From positions 1,426,001 to 1,490,000 of the forward strand of contig JAHWDD010000002.1 in the NCBI GenBank assembly GCA_023897205.1: 64,000 nt of DNA. Reading direction: 5' to 3'. Position numbers and translations under genes: made by a program. The notes beneath the pieces were generated by a model, which saw only the letters and a program-made list of their open reading frames with translations, was not told the DNA's origin and did no database searches. Shown here one piece after another: positions 22,505-34,915 of this stretch. Source of the stretch: Exophiala sp. HKRS030 (Eukaryota; Ascomycota; Eurotiomycetes; Chaetothyriales; Herpotrichiellaceae). Each line of letters starts with the position of its first letter. Position 1 is the first letter of the stretch.

Positions 22505-24880
22505 TCAAGAAGTCTTCGCAGGTTCCAATTCCAATGTACTTCCATCCTTCGAGATGACGACCTTTACCAGTTCGCCGGTCTTCAGTTCGCCGCGAATGAT
22601 CCTGTCGGCCAACCTGCGTCCAATCTCGTGCTGTATCAGCCTGTTCAGAGGACGAGCGCCATATCGAGGGTCGTACCCCTTCTCGCAAAGCCAATCCTTG
22701 ACCGAATTCGAGATGTCGAGGCGAATTCTGCGATCGTCAAGTCTGGTCTGGAGCTCCTTGATGCGAATATCGACAATGTCCCTCAACGCCGATTTGGACA
22801 GCTTGTTAAAGATGATGAACTCGTCGATACGATTGAGGAATTCTGGAGGATAGCTTGCCTGAACGACCTCCATGACGCCCTTCTTCTGTTCGGGAGTGAC
22901 GTTCTCGACATTCGCACCCGAACCCATCAGGATCTCGGCGCCGAGGTTGCTGGTCAAGACGATCAGAGTATTCCGGAAGTCAACCTTGTGGCCTTGCGCA
23001 TCAGTCAAGAAACCTTCGTCTAGAACCTGCAGAAGCAAGCTTGAAATGTCCCGGTGCGCCTTTTCGAACTCATCAAAGAGCAGGACAGCATAAGGTTTCC
23101 GTCGGACGGCCTCGGTCAATTGACCTGCGTCTTCGTAACCGACATAGCCTGCCGTCGCACCGATAAGGCGGGAGACAGTGTGCTTCTCCTGGAACTCTGA
23201 CATGTCAAATCGGACCACCGCACTTTCTGTGCTGAAGAGGAAATTGGCAATCTGTTTGCACAGTTCCGTCTTGCCTACACCGGTGGGACCGAGAAACATG
23301 AAACTCGCGAGCGGCCGGTTCTCGTTGTTCAGACCGGCACGCTGCATCCTGACGGCATTGGCAACCGCAGTCAGAGCCTCATCCTGACCCCGGACATGTT
23401 CTCGGAGCTTGTCCTCCATCTTGACGAGCTTCTCGACTTCTCCTGACATGAGCTTGGTCACTGGGATACCCGTCGTGCGACTGACCACGTTGGCGATATC
23501 GTCGGCAGTCACAGAGTCGTGGATCAACGTCTCTCCGTCCTTGGTCGTCGTTTTCACTTCCTCACCTTCCTTAGGCAATTGGTCTTCGAGCTTGGGAATG
23601 GTGGCGTACTGGAGTTCACCGGCTCTGGCGAAATTACCTTCTCGCCGGGCTTGCTCCAAGTCATAACGAGCCTTTTCCAGGTCTTCCTTGGTCTTCTTGA
23701 TAGTTTCGATCTCTGCCTTTTCGCGATCCCAAATCTCGGTCAGGCGGTAGACCTCTTTTCTCTTTTCCACCAGTGTATCTTCCAATTTCTGTCGTCGCTC
23801 CTTGGAAGCAACATCGGTCTCCTTACGTAAGGCCTCGAGCTCTATTTGTATCGTCATGATTTCTCTGTCAAGTTTCTGGATAGAATCTGGCTTCGACTCT
23901 TGTTGTAAACGTAAAGCCGACGCAGCTTCGTCGACCAAGTCGATGGCCTTGTCCGGAAGGAAACGATCAGTGATGTATCTGTTGCTGTATGTTGCGGCAG
24001 CGACGAGGGCACCGTCCGTGATACGAACACCATGATGCACTTCGTACCTGTCCTTGATACCTCGCAGGATAGATATGGTGTCCTGTACTGACGGTTCACC
24101 GACCAATATAGGCTGGAAACGTCGTGCGAGCGCCACATCCTTTTCAATTTGACGGTACTCATTCAAAGTTGTGGCACCACAACACTGCAGTTCGCCGCGG
24201 GATAAAGCAGGCTTCAACAGATTGCTCGCGTCGATGGAACCTTCTGCTTTCCCCAAGCCCAAAAGAGTATGCAGCTCATCGACGAACAGAATGACGCCTC
24301 CTTGAGCTTCTTCCACCTCTTTCAGCACCTTTTTCAGTCGTTCTTCAAAATCACCTCTGAACTTGGCGCCTGCGATCAACTGGCCCAAATCCAGGGAAAT
24401 GACTCTCTTGTTCTTGATGCTCTCTGGTACGTCGCCTCTGACTATTCGCTGAGCCAGGCCCTCGAGGATGGCTGTCTTGCCTGTGCCCGCGGCACCAATC
24501 AAGACCGGATTGTTCTTCGTCCGCCTCGAAAGAATTTGAATTGTGCGGTGAATCTCTCCGTCTCTTCCAATGACCGGATCAAGCTTTCCTTCTTTGGCGC
24601 GGGCTGTGAGATCAACACCATACTCCTCCAAGGCAGGTTTTTCTGGCTCGCCGCTCATGTTCATACGGTGGGTGCCGCCGGGCGGATGAGGTCGTCCATT
24701 TGCGTATGTTCTGACGAAGGAAAGCGTTGGATGGCTGGTTGTTGGGATGACGGAGCGTGTGGGTAAGGAGGATCTGAGGCTGGGAGACATTAAAGCCGAT
24801 GGTGTTCGACGACACAAAGGTATCGATATGGAGCGAGGTGCGTTTGCCCGCCGCGCGAGCGAGGATCTTGCGACGTTCAT
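22505..24880 (-). CDS. HSP78: Mitochondrial ClpB/Hsp104-type disaggregase Hsp78
   Basis: A hexameric AAA+ chaperone of the mitochondrial matrix that resolves protein aggregates with mtHsp70. It is a single exon of 791 residues. The N-terminal 60 residues are rich in Arg and Ser and nearly free of acidic residues, as in a presequence ([17 protein letters not shown]). There is no ClpN repeat domain, as is normal for Hsp78. AAA-1 has Walker A GAAGTGKT at residues 129-136 and Walker [15 protein letters not shown] coiled-coil middle domain spans roughly residues 360-480. AAA-2 has [20 protein letters not shown] and the sensor-2 segment GARPLNR. The ATG at 24880 starts the presequence directly. An initiator tRNA gene lies 0.4 kb upstream on the other strand. 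Confidence 0.97.
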   Translation of the reverse strand: MNVARSSLARRANAPRSISIPLCRRTPSALMSPSLRSSLPTRSVIPTTSHPTLSFVRTYANGRPHPPGGTHRMNMSGEPEKPALEEYGVDLTARAKEGKLDPVIGRDGEIHRTIQILSRRTKNNPVLIGAAGTGKTAILEGLAQRIVRGDVPESIKNKRVISLDLGQLIAGAKFRGDFEERLKKVLKEVEEAQGGVILFVDELHTLLGLGKAEGSIDASNLLKPALSRGELQCCGATTLNEYRQIEKDVALARRFQPILVGEPSVQDTISILRGIKDRYEVHHGVRITDGALVAAATYSNRYITDRFLPDKAIDLVDEAASALRLQQESKPDSIQKLDREIMTIQIELEALRKETDVASKERRQKLEDTLVEKRKEVYRLTEIWDREKAEIETIKKTKEDLEKARYDLEQARREGNFARAGELQYATIPKLEDQLPKEGEEVKTTTKDGETLIHDSVTADDIANVVSRTTGIPVTKLMSGEVEKLVKMEDKLREHVRGQDEALTAVANAVRMQRAGLNNENRPLASFMFLGPTGVGKTELCKQIANFLFSTESAVVRFDMSEFQEKHTVSRLIGATAGYVGYEDAGQLTEAVRRKPYAVLLFDEFEKAHRDISSLLLQVLDEGFLTDAQGHKVDFRNTLIVLTSNLGAEILMGSGANVENVTPEQKKGVMEVVQASYPPEFLNRIDEFIIFNKLSKSALRDIVDIRIKELQTRLDDRRIRLDISNSVKDWLCEKGYDPRYGARPLNRLIQHEIGRRLADRIIRGELKTGELVKVVISKDGSTLELEPAKTS

Positions 24881-25271
24881 TGTGAAGTCTTACTGCTGTG
24901 CCTATGAAGGACACTTCCAACGGGTGCTATCGGTGATACAGGAGACGATATAACATTGTCTCTATAACAGAAGAGCGAAAGTTTCGAGGTACTAGTACTT
25001 TGGCAGAAGTCGTCGATTCCCATTCTCGAAGAATCCAGACACATCGAATGACACTCATGTTGGAGGCAGAAAAGGGAATAGCGTTAAGATCTAGAGCCGA
25101 TATTGGGCCGTGGCCAATCGTGTCTTGTGATCCACAGCCTTACAGGGCGTCACATTGAGCTAGCCTAATTGGGCATAGGTGTTAATATCAGCCCCACCAC
25201 AAAATATAATCAGTTTATCTATTTGAATGGTCAAATTATTGTTCAATTCAATCCGTCAGGATTAATTCAAA
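24881..25271. other. HSP78 upstream region
   Basis: Divergent space of 391 bp between HSP78 and the tRNA gene, expected to contain the HSP78 promoter. I could not define a heat-shock element with confidence. Confidence 0.4.
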
Positions 25272-25343
25272 AGCAACGTGGCGCAGCGGAAGCGCGCCGG
25301 GCTCATAACCCGGAGGACCTCCGATCGAAACGGAGCGTTGCTA
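25272..25343 (+). tRNA. Initiator tRNA-Met (CAT)
   Basis: Seventy-two bases fold as a complete tRNA. The acceptor stem AGCAACG pairs with CGTTGCT, with discriminator A. The D-arm is GCGC-AGCGGAA-GCGC. The anticodon arm is CCGGG-CTCATAA-CCCGG with anticodon CAT. The T-arm is CTCCG-ATCGAAA-CGGAG. The A1:U72 pair and the AUCG T-loop in place of TpsiCG mark the eukaryotic initiator and not the elongator. There is no intron, and the terminal CCA is not encoded. Confidence 0.96.
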
Positions 25344-25384
25344 TTGGCCCATTCCGACGAGTGCTTACTCAGCTTTCGCCTCCC

Positions 25385-25390
25385 TTTTTT
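25385..25390 (+). terminator. Possible RNA polymerase III terminator of the tRNA gene
   Basis: A run of six T residues 42 bases after the tRNA end is the first T-run long enough to stop polymerase III. A second run of seven T follows at 25414-25420. The distance is longer than usual. Confidence 0.4.
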
Positions 25391-27778
25391 GGCCGCTTGG
25401 ATTTTCTTGGGGATTTTTTTGGGTCGACAGTTCGAACTGCACATGGAGCAGATCTGGTATGTCAAGAAAATAACAGGAGTGAATACGAAAGAGGTTCTCT
25501 TTTGAACATACAGCCACAGCCAGGAGCACGTCGACTACGTTTTTTCAACTGTCGAAGAAGAAGAAACATCGCTTCCATAATGTTAAGAGACCGCGCTTGG
25601 CTCAAGCCTTATATTTAGTAGCTGGGAAAGTTTACCTATCTCGATTCTCCGAGATCGTATTTCACGACTGTTGACGCCGTGCTTTTGTGTCATGATACTA
25701 TCGTCTGTTTGAGGAGAAGTCTCGAAGTCCTCTGGGGACGTTGCTAGAGCCATGACCATCAAAAGACTGTGTGGAATGTCAAGGCTTTGTTCGTACTTTC
25801 GCGTAAAAATCTCGCCCTTTGCTCTTACATTCTCCGTGGAGACCTGACAGACAAGAAGCTGAGCTTCCTCAATCACCAAACCTTGTTGAATTTGGGAGTT
25901 GTATCCCGGTAATCATCTGAATATTTGATAGAACGAGTTGGAATTTTGGTGGCGGCGGGGGGGGGGGGAGAACCGCGGGACATCTTCCTCGAGATTCCCC
26001 ACCAGAGTCTCCAGGTTTACCAGGTACTTGTGTCTATATATCCACATGTAGCTTTCAGCCAAAGCTCTCAATACGCCCCCTCGACGCCTTACGGCTCTCT
26101 TGTCACTCACGGCGTCAATCGTTCACTCCTCCAGCCGTCTCATGACCCAATGGCCGAATGACGAAGCGGATGTGCGTTCGGTCGTGGAGCCCTAATTTTG
26201 CTAGCCGGGTTGGATCGACGCTCGCCATGCACCGGTTCCTCCCACTTGCCTGTGTTCGAGTAGACTGTGTCGTCGGACAGTTTTAGGATCAGCTCGTGGT
26301 GGATCTCAGCTTGTACGTCTTCAAGTACAAAATTTTCCGAAAGACCCGTCGACGTCGTGCAGATCCAGCGGACCATGGAATCACGTTTTGTGTCTCTCGC
26401 GGTGCTCCTCTCACTACCATGTGGGAGGGATCGAAGTCTCGAGTGGCTTCTGTTCGGGCAGAGTGCGAAATAACAAAATATTCAGCTCGCCGATCAGAGT
26501 CCAGAGAACGTGTCAAAGTTTCTCGGTGAGAGGTGAGCATCTTGAAAAGGTTGAGGTGCAAGCTACAAGTGAGAGAGTGAGCGGCAGGCTCTGTTCTGCG
26601 GTCGGTAGCTGCAAGAGTGGTAATGGACCACTTGCGAATGATCACACCATTCGAATTCGACGAGCACATTGATTCTTGAAATAGACTGGAAGGTGGAAAA
26701 GGACTCTTCTGATATTAGTGCGAGCAAGCTAACAAGTCACACTTGCTGTTTTCATCATAATGACTTGATCTAGGCGGTATCGTGCTTGTCATGGATCCTC
26801 AATCTCGCACCCGTCACGCTCTTCTTCGGAATGTTTTACTCAATGAAAGCCTGCCTGGCGCAGCGAGAAGAAATGTCGTATCAAGATCTCACCCAGGTGT
26901 GGACTGGTTGAGGGGCATTTGCCAAAGACCAGAAAAAGACGTGATGTTTTGCCTCGCAATTTGGCGATTCTGCGGAGTGCGAAGGTTTCTAAACTGACCG
27001 CTCTGGCTGTTGGAGGGCAGATATGTATATTAAGTCCACGCATCGTCGATCGGGAGTGTTGCATGGAAGAAGCTGGAATGGTGGTTATGTACGTAATACT
27101 CGGCGTCCCTGCACGCACAAATCTGCAGACTTGCAGACTGCGCCTTTGATTGAAAAAACACACATCCAGAGCCATGAACTGTGAAATTCTTCTCGTGAGC
27201 CTGCGGTGCTGCAGGTTTTGGTCGGTTTCATTTGGACAAATTTGGTTCATTTGTCGTATATAAACGGCCCTTCATTCAGCAATGACACTGACAACATCGG
27301 GGTATCCTTCATCATTTGAATGACACGCGCAATCACCTTTTCCTCCACAAAATACTCGACGCCAATCATAAAGACTAGCATGCTCGAACACTCAAGGTCG
27401 ATCGATGACTTGTCCATGGTGTGACAGATCGGTGAAGTGAAGGCAAACAGCAAGAGATGCAATAATAGTACATGGTCATATGGAACATACATTATGACAA
27501 GAGTTTGGGCAGATGAAGGTCTTGAAAATCAGTAATCCTGAGATGGCGGCCTGCGCCTCCCGTAGCCAAGCCGCCAGATAGAGGCTTTTCTTCCAGCATG
27601 CTGACCCAGACATGGCAACATTTTCGAGGCTGGATGTGATCTTTGCCTGACCCGCGACCTGCGAACCTTTCCGTTTGTTGAGGGCTAGTGATTCGAGGAT
27701 GAATTCTGCCGACGATCGGAATTGGACATAATCTCCTCCTTGAGCAATGCCGTAATCGGGTGCTACCGCCATATTTCA
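25391..27778. other. Intergenic DNA between tRNA-iMet and bZIP gene
   Basis: About 2.4 kb without a recognised gene. A 98-codon ATG frame on the minus strand (27772-27476, starting MAVAPDYGIAQGG) begins four bases after the bZIP stop and has balanced composition. It may be chance coding potential in the 3' UTR. A G-run occurs near 25960-25970. Confidence 0.4.
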
Positions 27779-28797
27779 TCAATCGTAACCTGGTATGACC
27801 GGAGCTCCTCTCTGTTTCCGCCAGAAGTTTGCACGTTGACCCCATTCAGGACCGAGAACAAAACTTCCCCAGCGTTCAAACACACTGGGAGAGAATTCCC
27901 AAGAGAATTCACTTAGCCAGTCTTCCCCCCATACAATCATCTGACCTGTATCTTCGATGTCGCATGCGATAGTACATGCTTCCGTGAGAAATGAGTTGGC
28001 GTTCGCCGGGCCCACCGTTATTAATCGATCTCTGAGACTGGGGGAAGGTATCATGTCTATATAAGCATGGTGAGGGGTGGAGAGTTGCAAAGGTGTGGGT
28101 TTCAAGGGGCTGGGTAATGATGATTCGAGCGCCGCCAAAGTGGCCAAGTGCGTTTGAGGGTTGGATATTACTGGGATTTCGAGGAGGGGACTAAACATGG
28201 CGTGTAGGTTGCGTCGAATCTCACGAATATTGTGAGGGACAACCACCACCAGGTTCGCTGGATCCGTAGTCGTGTTCGACATCGGCGTTGTGGTGGGGGG
28301 ATGCAGTGCCGCCGGTCCGACCCCAGGTATATAGGAAGTATTTGCACCCATTGAGCCCAGATAGCCAGGGTGAGGTGCCCCGTAGTGAATGTACCCCGAA
28401 GGCGATGCTGTGATCGTCGGTCCAGGAGAATTTGTCTGAGACCCATACGCTGCTTTGAGGGTTTCATTCTCCTGCGAAAGGAGTTGGACTTCGCGACGGA
28501 GCCGCTCGACTTCCTCAACTTGTATACTGTTGAGTTCGCGCTGCGCCGCTTCGAGTTTGCTCAAATGCTCCTTGCGCCGCTGACCTGGTGTATGTTAGTG
28601 CGTGTTCGAAGAAGAACTCGCCACTGACGCAGTGTGGCGGGACAAGCCGTTGTGGCCACTTACGAAATACTCGCTGGGCATTCCGGTTGTATTCCCTGTA
28701 GCACCGTCAGTGATGTCTGGCAAAGGCCAGAAAGTTAAAGTTAGCACACTGACCTCTTCTTCGCTGCCTTGCTGGCCTCGCTGCCAGACTCTGACAT
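27779..28797 (-). CDS. bZIP transcription factor with DUF3425 domain
   Basis: A nuclear DNA-binding regulator of the fungal Yap-like bZIP class. Exons are 28797-28754, 28695-28664 and 28584-27779, with introns of 58 and 79 bp, giving 293 residues. The splice pattern is confirmed because it rebuilds the basic region KKREYNRNAQRVFRQRRKEH (residues 14-33) across both introns, including the diagnostic NxxAQxxFR pattern. A heptad-leucine zipper follows (LEAAQRELNSIQVEEVERLR, then LLSQENETL). The C-terminal half matches DUF3425, with P and HH-rich segment PLQLSTPHHAYIDMIPSPSL and the ending WGEDWLSEFSWEFS. Such bZIP-DUF3425 proteins often regulate stress or secondary metabolism; the target here is unknown. 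About 6 kb of gene-free DNA lies upstream. Confidence 0.9.
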
Positions 28798-31700
28798 TGC
28801 GACAATAGAGATGTGTTCACTGCTGGTATGACGGTGAAGAGTCTCCGTGGCGACCGACATCATTCAAGTACCTCTTGACAGAAGAGGCGTCGGCGTGCCT
28901 GTCACAGCCGGCAGTACGTAAGAACCCGTGCTACAACGGATGATCCGCAGAAGCAATCAGTTCGTTACCAGAAGCGAAGTTCCAGTGGCAGGGCTAGGAC
29001 TCAAAGCTGAGAGTCTCAAAGAGGGTCGCCGCGTAGAAAAGAAATGGGAGGGCGTGATGTGTTCAAAAGGGTCAGGAGATGAGTTGAGCTGGACAAGTAG
29101 TGTACCGCCGGCGTGATTGGACAGACACAAAGACTCCTGGGTAGCGTAGCGCAACGGCCAGGGTGCGTGTGATGGAGTTTAATTGCGCTTTGGCGAACGG
29201 TCATGGATCATGTATGATACTTGAGAATTCGGTCCAGGTCATGACCATGCTCGGGAGGCAGGAGACTGCCCTATATCTGTGGGGAGCGACGCCTCTGATG
29301 GATCTGCAACAACGGCAGGCCGGATTGAGCTTGGGGAATGGAGAGCAGTCCCAATCAGCAACCCGTTGCCCGCCGTCCGATGTGATTATTCTCCGAACGC
29401 GCAATAGATGCGAGTCAGCCACAAGCTGTCTAGCTGCTGGCGGTTCGTCGAAGTGGATGAGACCAGAGAAGAGCGGGTATTGCTCCAGTGCACGGTAGTT
29501 CCGCAGCCAGCGTCCGAGGAAGGAAATGTGCATACAAAGTGAATGCTGGATTCAGACTCGGTAAGACGGTGCTGGGTCAACTTTGGGTATGGGCATCACG
29601 AGGAATCATTGGAAAACATGCATTGGCACCGGCACCAGAGGCCAGGTGAGCAGGGATACCGTCTCGCGACGAATCCTTATGCCACATCCGACGTAGAGTT
29701 GGCGAACAAAAAGTGTCAGATGTAGATCGCCGCAATCCGCAGGCCGGGATTGCCGTTCGGCAGGGTGCGACAAGGCTTCAATGGGCAACGATGGGCAGCT
29801 TGAGCCCAGGGTGGATTTGGTGTCGCGATGGCAAGCTGGGTCAACATCGCGATGGGGACTTCGGAGCTAAAGGATCTCGAGATTTAGCCATTGCAGGGGC
29901 TCCAGGAACGGCATAGTCGACAGGGGTGGTGGTGTGCCAATGCTGATTTCATCGACGCCAGTCGCCAGTATGAAATTCCCATGGCGTGAAGCGAAACGTT
30001 GGTCGAGGGGTCTACTGCTTTGCTCTGCACCGTTCAGCCCCCCAAAGTCAAATTGCTTTCGCCGAGGGTGTTCGTGCTCTCAGTGGTTTTGCTGCAGCAA
30101 AACCAATAATGCCAACGTTGAAGGCTCACCCGGGCGGGTCCCCCCTCCAGGACCACTTGTTCGGGCCCTGGCGACGTCAATGGGGAGTGGAAACGGCGGC
30201 CACCGGGCTGAATACTTTCAGCTCGAGTGTTACGGAGCTAACGATGATGAAGACGTTGCGCGGAGACCAAGACACGGGGACAGTGGTGCGATGGACGCAT
30301 CAACTGTCCCGACTCCTTGAACAGCTCAATCTGGACATTTCAATAACATGGGGCCGTGATTGGCGAGAATGAGGCTGCCTCTAGCCTGACCAACTATTGC
30401 ATTGCCCTGCTCTTCTCCGCGTCGTGTTGACATCGAGGTTTCACCTGAAACGCAAATCACGACGGTGTTTCGGTTGTGCCATGGCTGAGGTAACAAAGAT
30501 CGATAGTTTCAGGTAAGCAGGGTCTGAAGCAGCTTAGGTCGAGTAGAAGGCCTTCGTCTGTACTCAATAGATCGGGGCTCGACCCCCTGCAAAGCTGGGA
30601 TGATCGCAATAGCGATTTGTGGTACGGGCAGGAATAGGCTGGGGCTGCCAACTAGTTCAGTCGCTTAAGAGTGGATGGAGCTGTCTTGGTGGATGGTGAC
30701 ATGCCTCAAGCCCGGCTCTCGGCCGGATCTCTGACGACTGGGAGCATTGCCAAATCCGTATACGGTAGAGGGACAGGGAGGGGGGAGAATACTGAGATCG
30801 CAGGCTGTTTACGGAGTACACGACACGGAAAAAACAACAGGCCAAAAAAGCGAATATAGAATTCCGCAAGCAGGGGGGGAAGCAGCGGGGAGGCCGGGAG
30901 GTCCCAATGGTGGAAAGTACACGCAGCCTAAATGTGCCTAAGGTGCCTAGTGAGACCTGCTGGACCTGTAAGCCTGCGAGCCTGGGGCAGCGAGACAGCG
31001 CACTGGGTCCCGAGCTGAAAAATGACTAGTGCTACAAAGGGCAAAAAAAAATGGCAAAAAAAGAAAAACCATTTTCACCTCCCAGCAAGGGCAGTTACAG
31101 GCGGGACGAAGTTCCTGCGTAGGCATGTTACAAGAAAGCGTACGACTACGCAATACTAAACCGGCGAATTTGCCAAATTGCTATGGATCAGCGCAGCTTC
31201 GAAAGTGGTCGTGAGAGCCAATTGCGCAAGAGAAGACGCCTGACTGCGGTACGTGCTCTACTTTTTCTTTCTACTACCCAGACTAATGATGTGTGTACTG
31301 TAGTGAGCACTCCAGGTAGGACCCTGTACCTGGTACCAGCCCTAGACAAGTAGTAGGCACAGTTCGGAGTACTTTTATAGCAGTGGTCGACGACCCCGGG
31401 ACGCTACACAGGCGCCTCAACGCCTCCTCTATGGCCTGTGGTACCGCCCAGGATAATTCGTCCAATCGCTCCGATTCCATGCCTGCTACGCTACTCCGTA
31501 ACATCTGTATCATCGTTCATCCTGCCCAACACGGCGTAGTCCGGTAGCCGCAGCACGCATGACATACACTGGCTGAAGCAGCTGCCCAAATGGCTTTCTT
31601 TGGCTTTGTCTAAGCGATTTGTCTTTCAATTTTCACTGTGTCTTCAGATTGACAGCATCCAATTAGAAAGACCCGCCGAGTTTGAGGTATTAATTATTAT

Positions 31701-34700
31701 ATTGTTTTGGGTGAAGCCAGCATCTGCCCGCCTGTCTGCGTCATCCACTACCGGCCACAGCCATCTCCAGTATTATTTGCCGCGAATGCTCTGTGCTCAG
31801 TGCCCGCTACCGAACCCGAAACGAAGTGATTTTCTGCTCTACGAAAGACCCTCTCCCCGGCTGCCCTGGCGCGCTCGTCCCTAGTGTCTGTATCCACCTT
31901 GCCTGACTTCCGAAGGTCCCAGCTTCGTCAGTGCGTTGACGGGCGGTCTCCTTGCTAAGTTAATCATGACTGCAAAACACCTATGGAGAAGGGAGTACGC
32001 GCAATAAGAGTTCGGCTGTCTTCGACGTGTAAACATGCGATGAAATTGGTCGTCAAGATTTCGATCGAGGCAGTATGAAAAGCATGCAAGGGCCATCACC
32101 ATGGACCAGGGTCGACATCGGAAACCTCGCTGTTACCTCTGACAGGGTCCATTGCAACTACACATGAAACCCACTTGTGGTGATGACCTGCATCTCTTTA
32201 ACGGAGCCGGCATCTGAGCTTGCGCGCTCTCCACAGCGTCTTGGGCGCCGAGACGATGACAGGCACATATCAAACTCGCGTTTCTGGATAGGTATGGTGT
32301 ACGACATTATTAGGCCGGTCGTTGTCTCTTCCATTCCTGGCTTGGTTATCCTAGCCCTGTCCAGCACGATCCAACACGCTCTCTGACCCTCTCGCCGATC
32401 ATGTTACTCAACTCCACACTCCTCGTGCTGACCGGCCAGAGCAGTTCCAAGCAAACTTTTTCGTTATCCTCTGGCATGGAAGATCTCTGCAGCTGCGCCG
32501 GAACAAGGCCTGAAGTGCAGCTTTCTCTTTCTTTACTGCAACGTCAAATGCCAATCCTTCGTGGCGCAGAAGGTCTAGACACCGAACCATACATTTCCGT
32601 GCAATCACACCCCTTTCCATACGATCGGTCATGGTCATGCGGGTACGGAGTACCTCCAACACCACTAAGCCCAGCTCGACCGTGTCAGGGCCTCCAATTA
32701 TTGTTTCCGATCTACTGCGGCTGATCATTACCACAACCCCATTGAGTTGACCCTCGCTTAGAGGAATTCTGACACTCATCGCAGCTAGCTTTTTTCTGAA
32801 AAACCAGAGGCTCCAATTCTGTGCTGGAGATCCTTTTTCGGTTATCCACGACATCAACAGCACAGCTCTACGGAGATGGCGCTGGCATCCGCCGAAGATG
32901 CTGGCAGTACGAGTACGCAGGCTCACGACAGAACCTCCCAGCGGTATTCGCCGACAAGAGCGCAGTTCAATTGCTGTCCTATTTTGCCGTTGCTCGGATT
33001 TCATAAAAAAATCAGCTTTTTACACTACTTTCAGCCACACTGTCCCACGTCCAATGATATTATGATATTTGGGTTGGGACCAGGTCAATGTCTACGTGGT
33101 AGTCGACACGTTTTCGGGCACGAGGTGTGGTGAGTTCACTATCCGTCAGTACGACCAATGCAAGGCTTCAAAGCAGAGATCTACCTAGAGGACCAAGGGT
33201 CTCAGAGAATGCTTCGAGGCAATCTCACTACTGTCCGCCAATGGACTTGTCTATGAGGTGCTTTTACCAATGCATTCGAGCCCAAGCCAATATTCGATAC
33301 CGACCCGGAGTGGATAGAAAGTACGTAAAGGAGTTGCACCAAGACGGGGATGTCGTGGGTAGTCCTCTACCAATCAACCCGTCCCATCTGGTATGTTCCA
33401 TTGATGGCCATATCAGAGACGGGCCAGTAGAACACCCTACACTTCCACAGCATGGCACAATGTATCTTCTCCTGACGAGGGAGTAACCACTGCACCGTCC
33501 TCGAGCATGGTTGCCGTGATCTCGACGTGATCTCGCGTCGTGGTGGAACGATGCTGGCGGTGACCGAGTCTCTCTCCAATACTGATATTTTGACATGCAA
33601 CAGGAAAATTCCCTGATCCCACTGTCGCTCATCACATAATGTTTGGTTTGTCGGACGGTCGAAACGTCGAAGCGGCAGCCGTCATTTGCCTCGAATACGA
33701 TCTATTGAAAAGGTCGACATCTCGCGAGACAGCAAAATTGCTCAGTAAAAAGGCCACATCCGCAGAAGGCGGGTGCTCGCTCTCCAGGCCAGTTCGGTGG
33801 CTTCTTGCATCAGGCTGGAGCGCGCTAATCTTCCGGCTTGGCTCTTCAGGGCGAGAGCTACAGTGCACACTGTTTGCCCTTTGACCCTGGCAGCATGGCT
33901 TTCATTCATGTCAAAGGAGAGGGCTATGGATGCTCATTTGTTCTCGACTACCGTGCAACCTCGACCGACTAGGTGGAAACATATTTCCACTCCTCAGAGG
34001 AACTAAGTAAGGCTAAATAAGGCCTAAGCTGGGCAGTCAGCAGCATTGCCGTCGTTGCAACCATCATTGGCCGACAGTATGCCTACAGTTACGATGCCTT
34101 AGTCCTTGGAGTCCCTCATGCACGAGGGTTGTAGGGACGTCGTTAGCTGCGGCCTCATCTCGAGTATCCCTTGCTCTCGACCCTGCAGTTCAAAGCCCAG
34201 GGGTCAGGGGTCCGCGCGAACATGCATGAAGCCTTCAATTCTCAAGATCCTCAATCATGTCCCTGACGCGGCACCTCAGGAGAGCTTACAAACTATTCGT
34301 TTTCCGACGGGCCCTAACTATGCACAGTGCGGCAGAGGGCCCTCCTTCATGCCAACTTTTGAGCATATGACGGGGATGGATCTATTTTGGACAATGAATC
34401 CGTCTTCTGCCACGTCCCCGTAAGTGGTCCTGAACATCTACGGCATCTGGTGATCGACACGCTATTGGGAAACGTCCAGCCTGTTCCTGGCCTTTGACTT
34501 GCTTCCGAGCACGTAAGGCATCGACCCATCGCTCTAAGCGAGCTTGTGAGACTATGTATAGTCGGTGGATGAGCGTCTTGCTCGTTTCGGAGATCTTGCT
34601 GCCTGATCTGGATGAGCGAGCTATTTTCTAGCATGTTGTTGCGCAATTAATTTGCCCTGATGGTGCAATTTGGGTCTTGGACCCAATAATAGGCCTGAGA

Positions 34701-34915
34701 ACAATCATATTCACGTCTTTCTATCTTAAACGGAAGGCGTAAGGCCCCTGAGAAAGGGTCCATTGATGGACGACTATTCAATGTTTCAAGCTTGGGGCAT
34801 CGACATGGCCCACAGTGCAGTGTTGAGTCTCAAAAGACCTAGTATGTGACAACCAGACAAATGCACGGTGTCTCTCCTATCCCGCCTCAAGCAGGGTGTA
34901 TCCCAGAGATTGTCA
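28798..34915. other. Six-kilobase gene-poor region
   Basis: No recognisable gene, RNA or intact mobile element was found over 6.1 kb. The longest ATG frame is 198 codons on the minus strand (33004-32408) and matches no family I know. Motif TACGGAGTAC occurs at 30810-30819 and 32644-32653, with a variant at 31363-31372. It may be long regulatory DNA for the bZIP gene, non-coding transcription units, or decayed transposon sequence. Confidence 0.4.

Noticed and set aside
26140..26669. Overlapping minus-strand frames with faint BTB-domain-like phrases
   Set aside because: The phrases do not follow one another in a single frame with splice sites, and no conserved BTB core could be traced.
29140..29220. 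tRNA-like sequence (GGTAGCGTAGCGCAACGGCC) resembling an A box
   Set aside because: No matching anticodon arm, T-arm or acceptor 3' strand follows, so no cloverleaf can be drawn.
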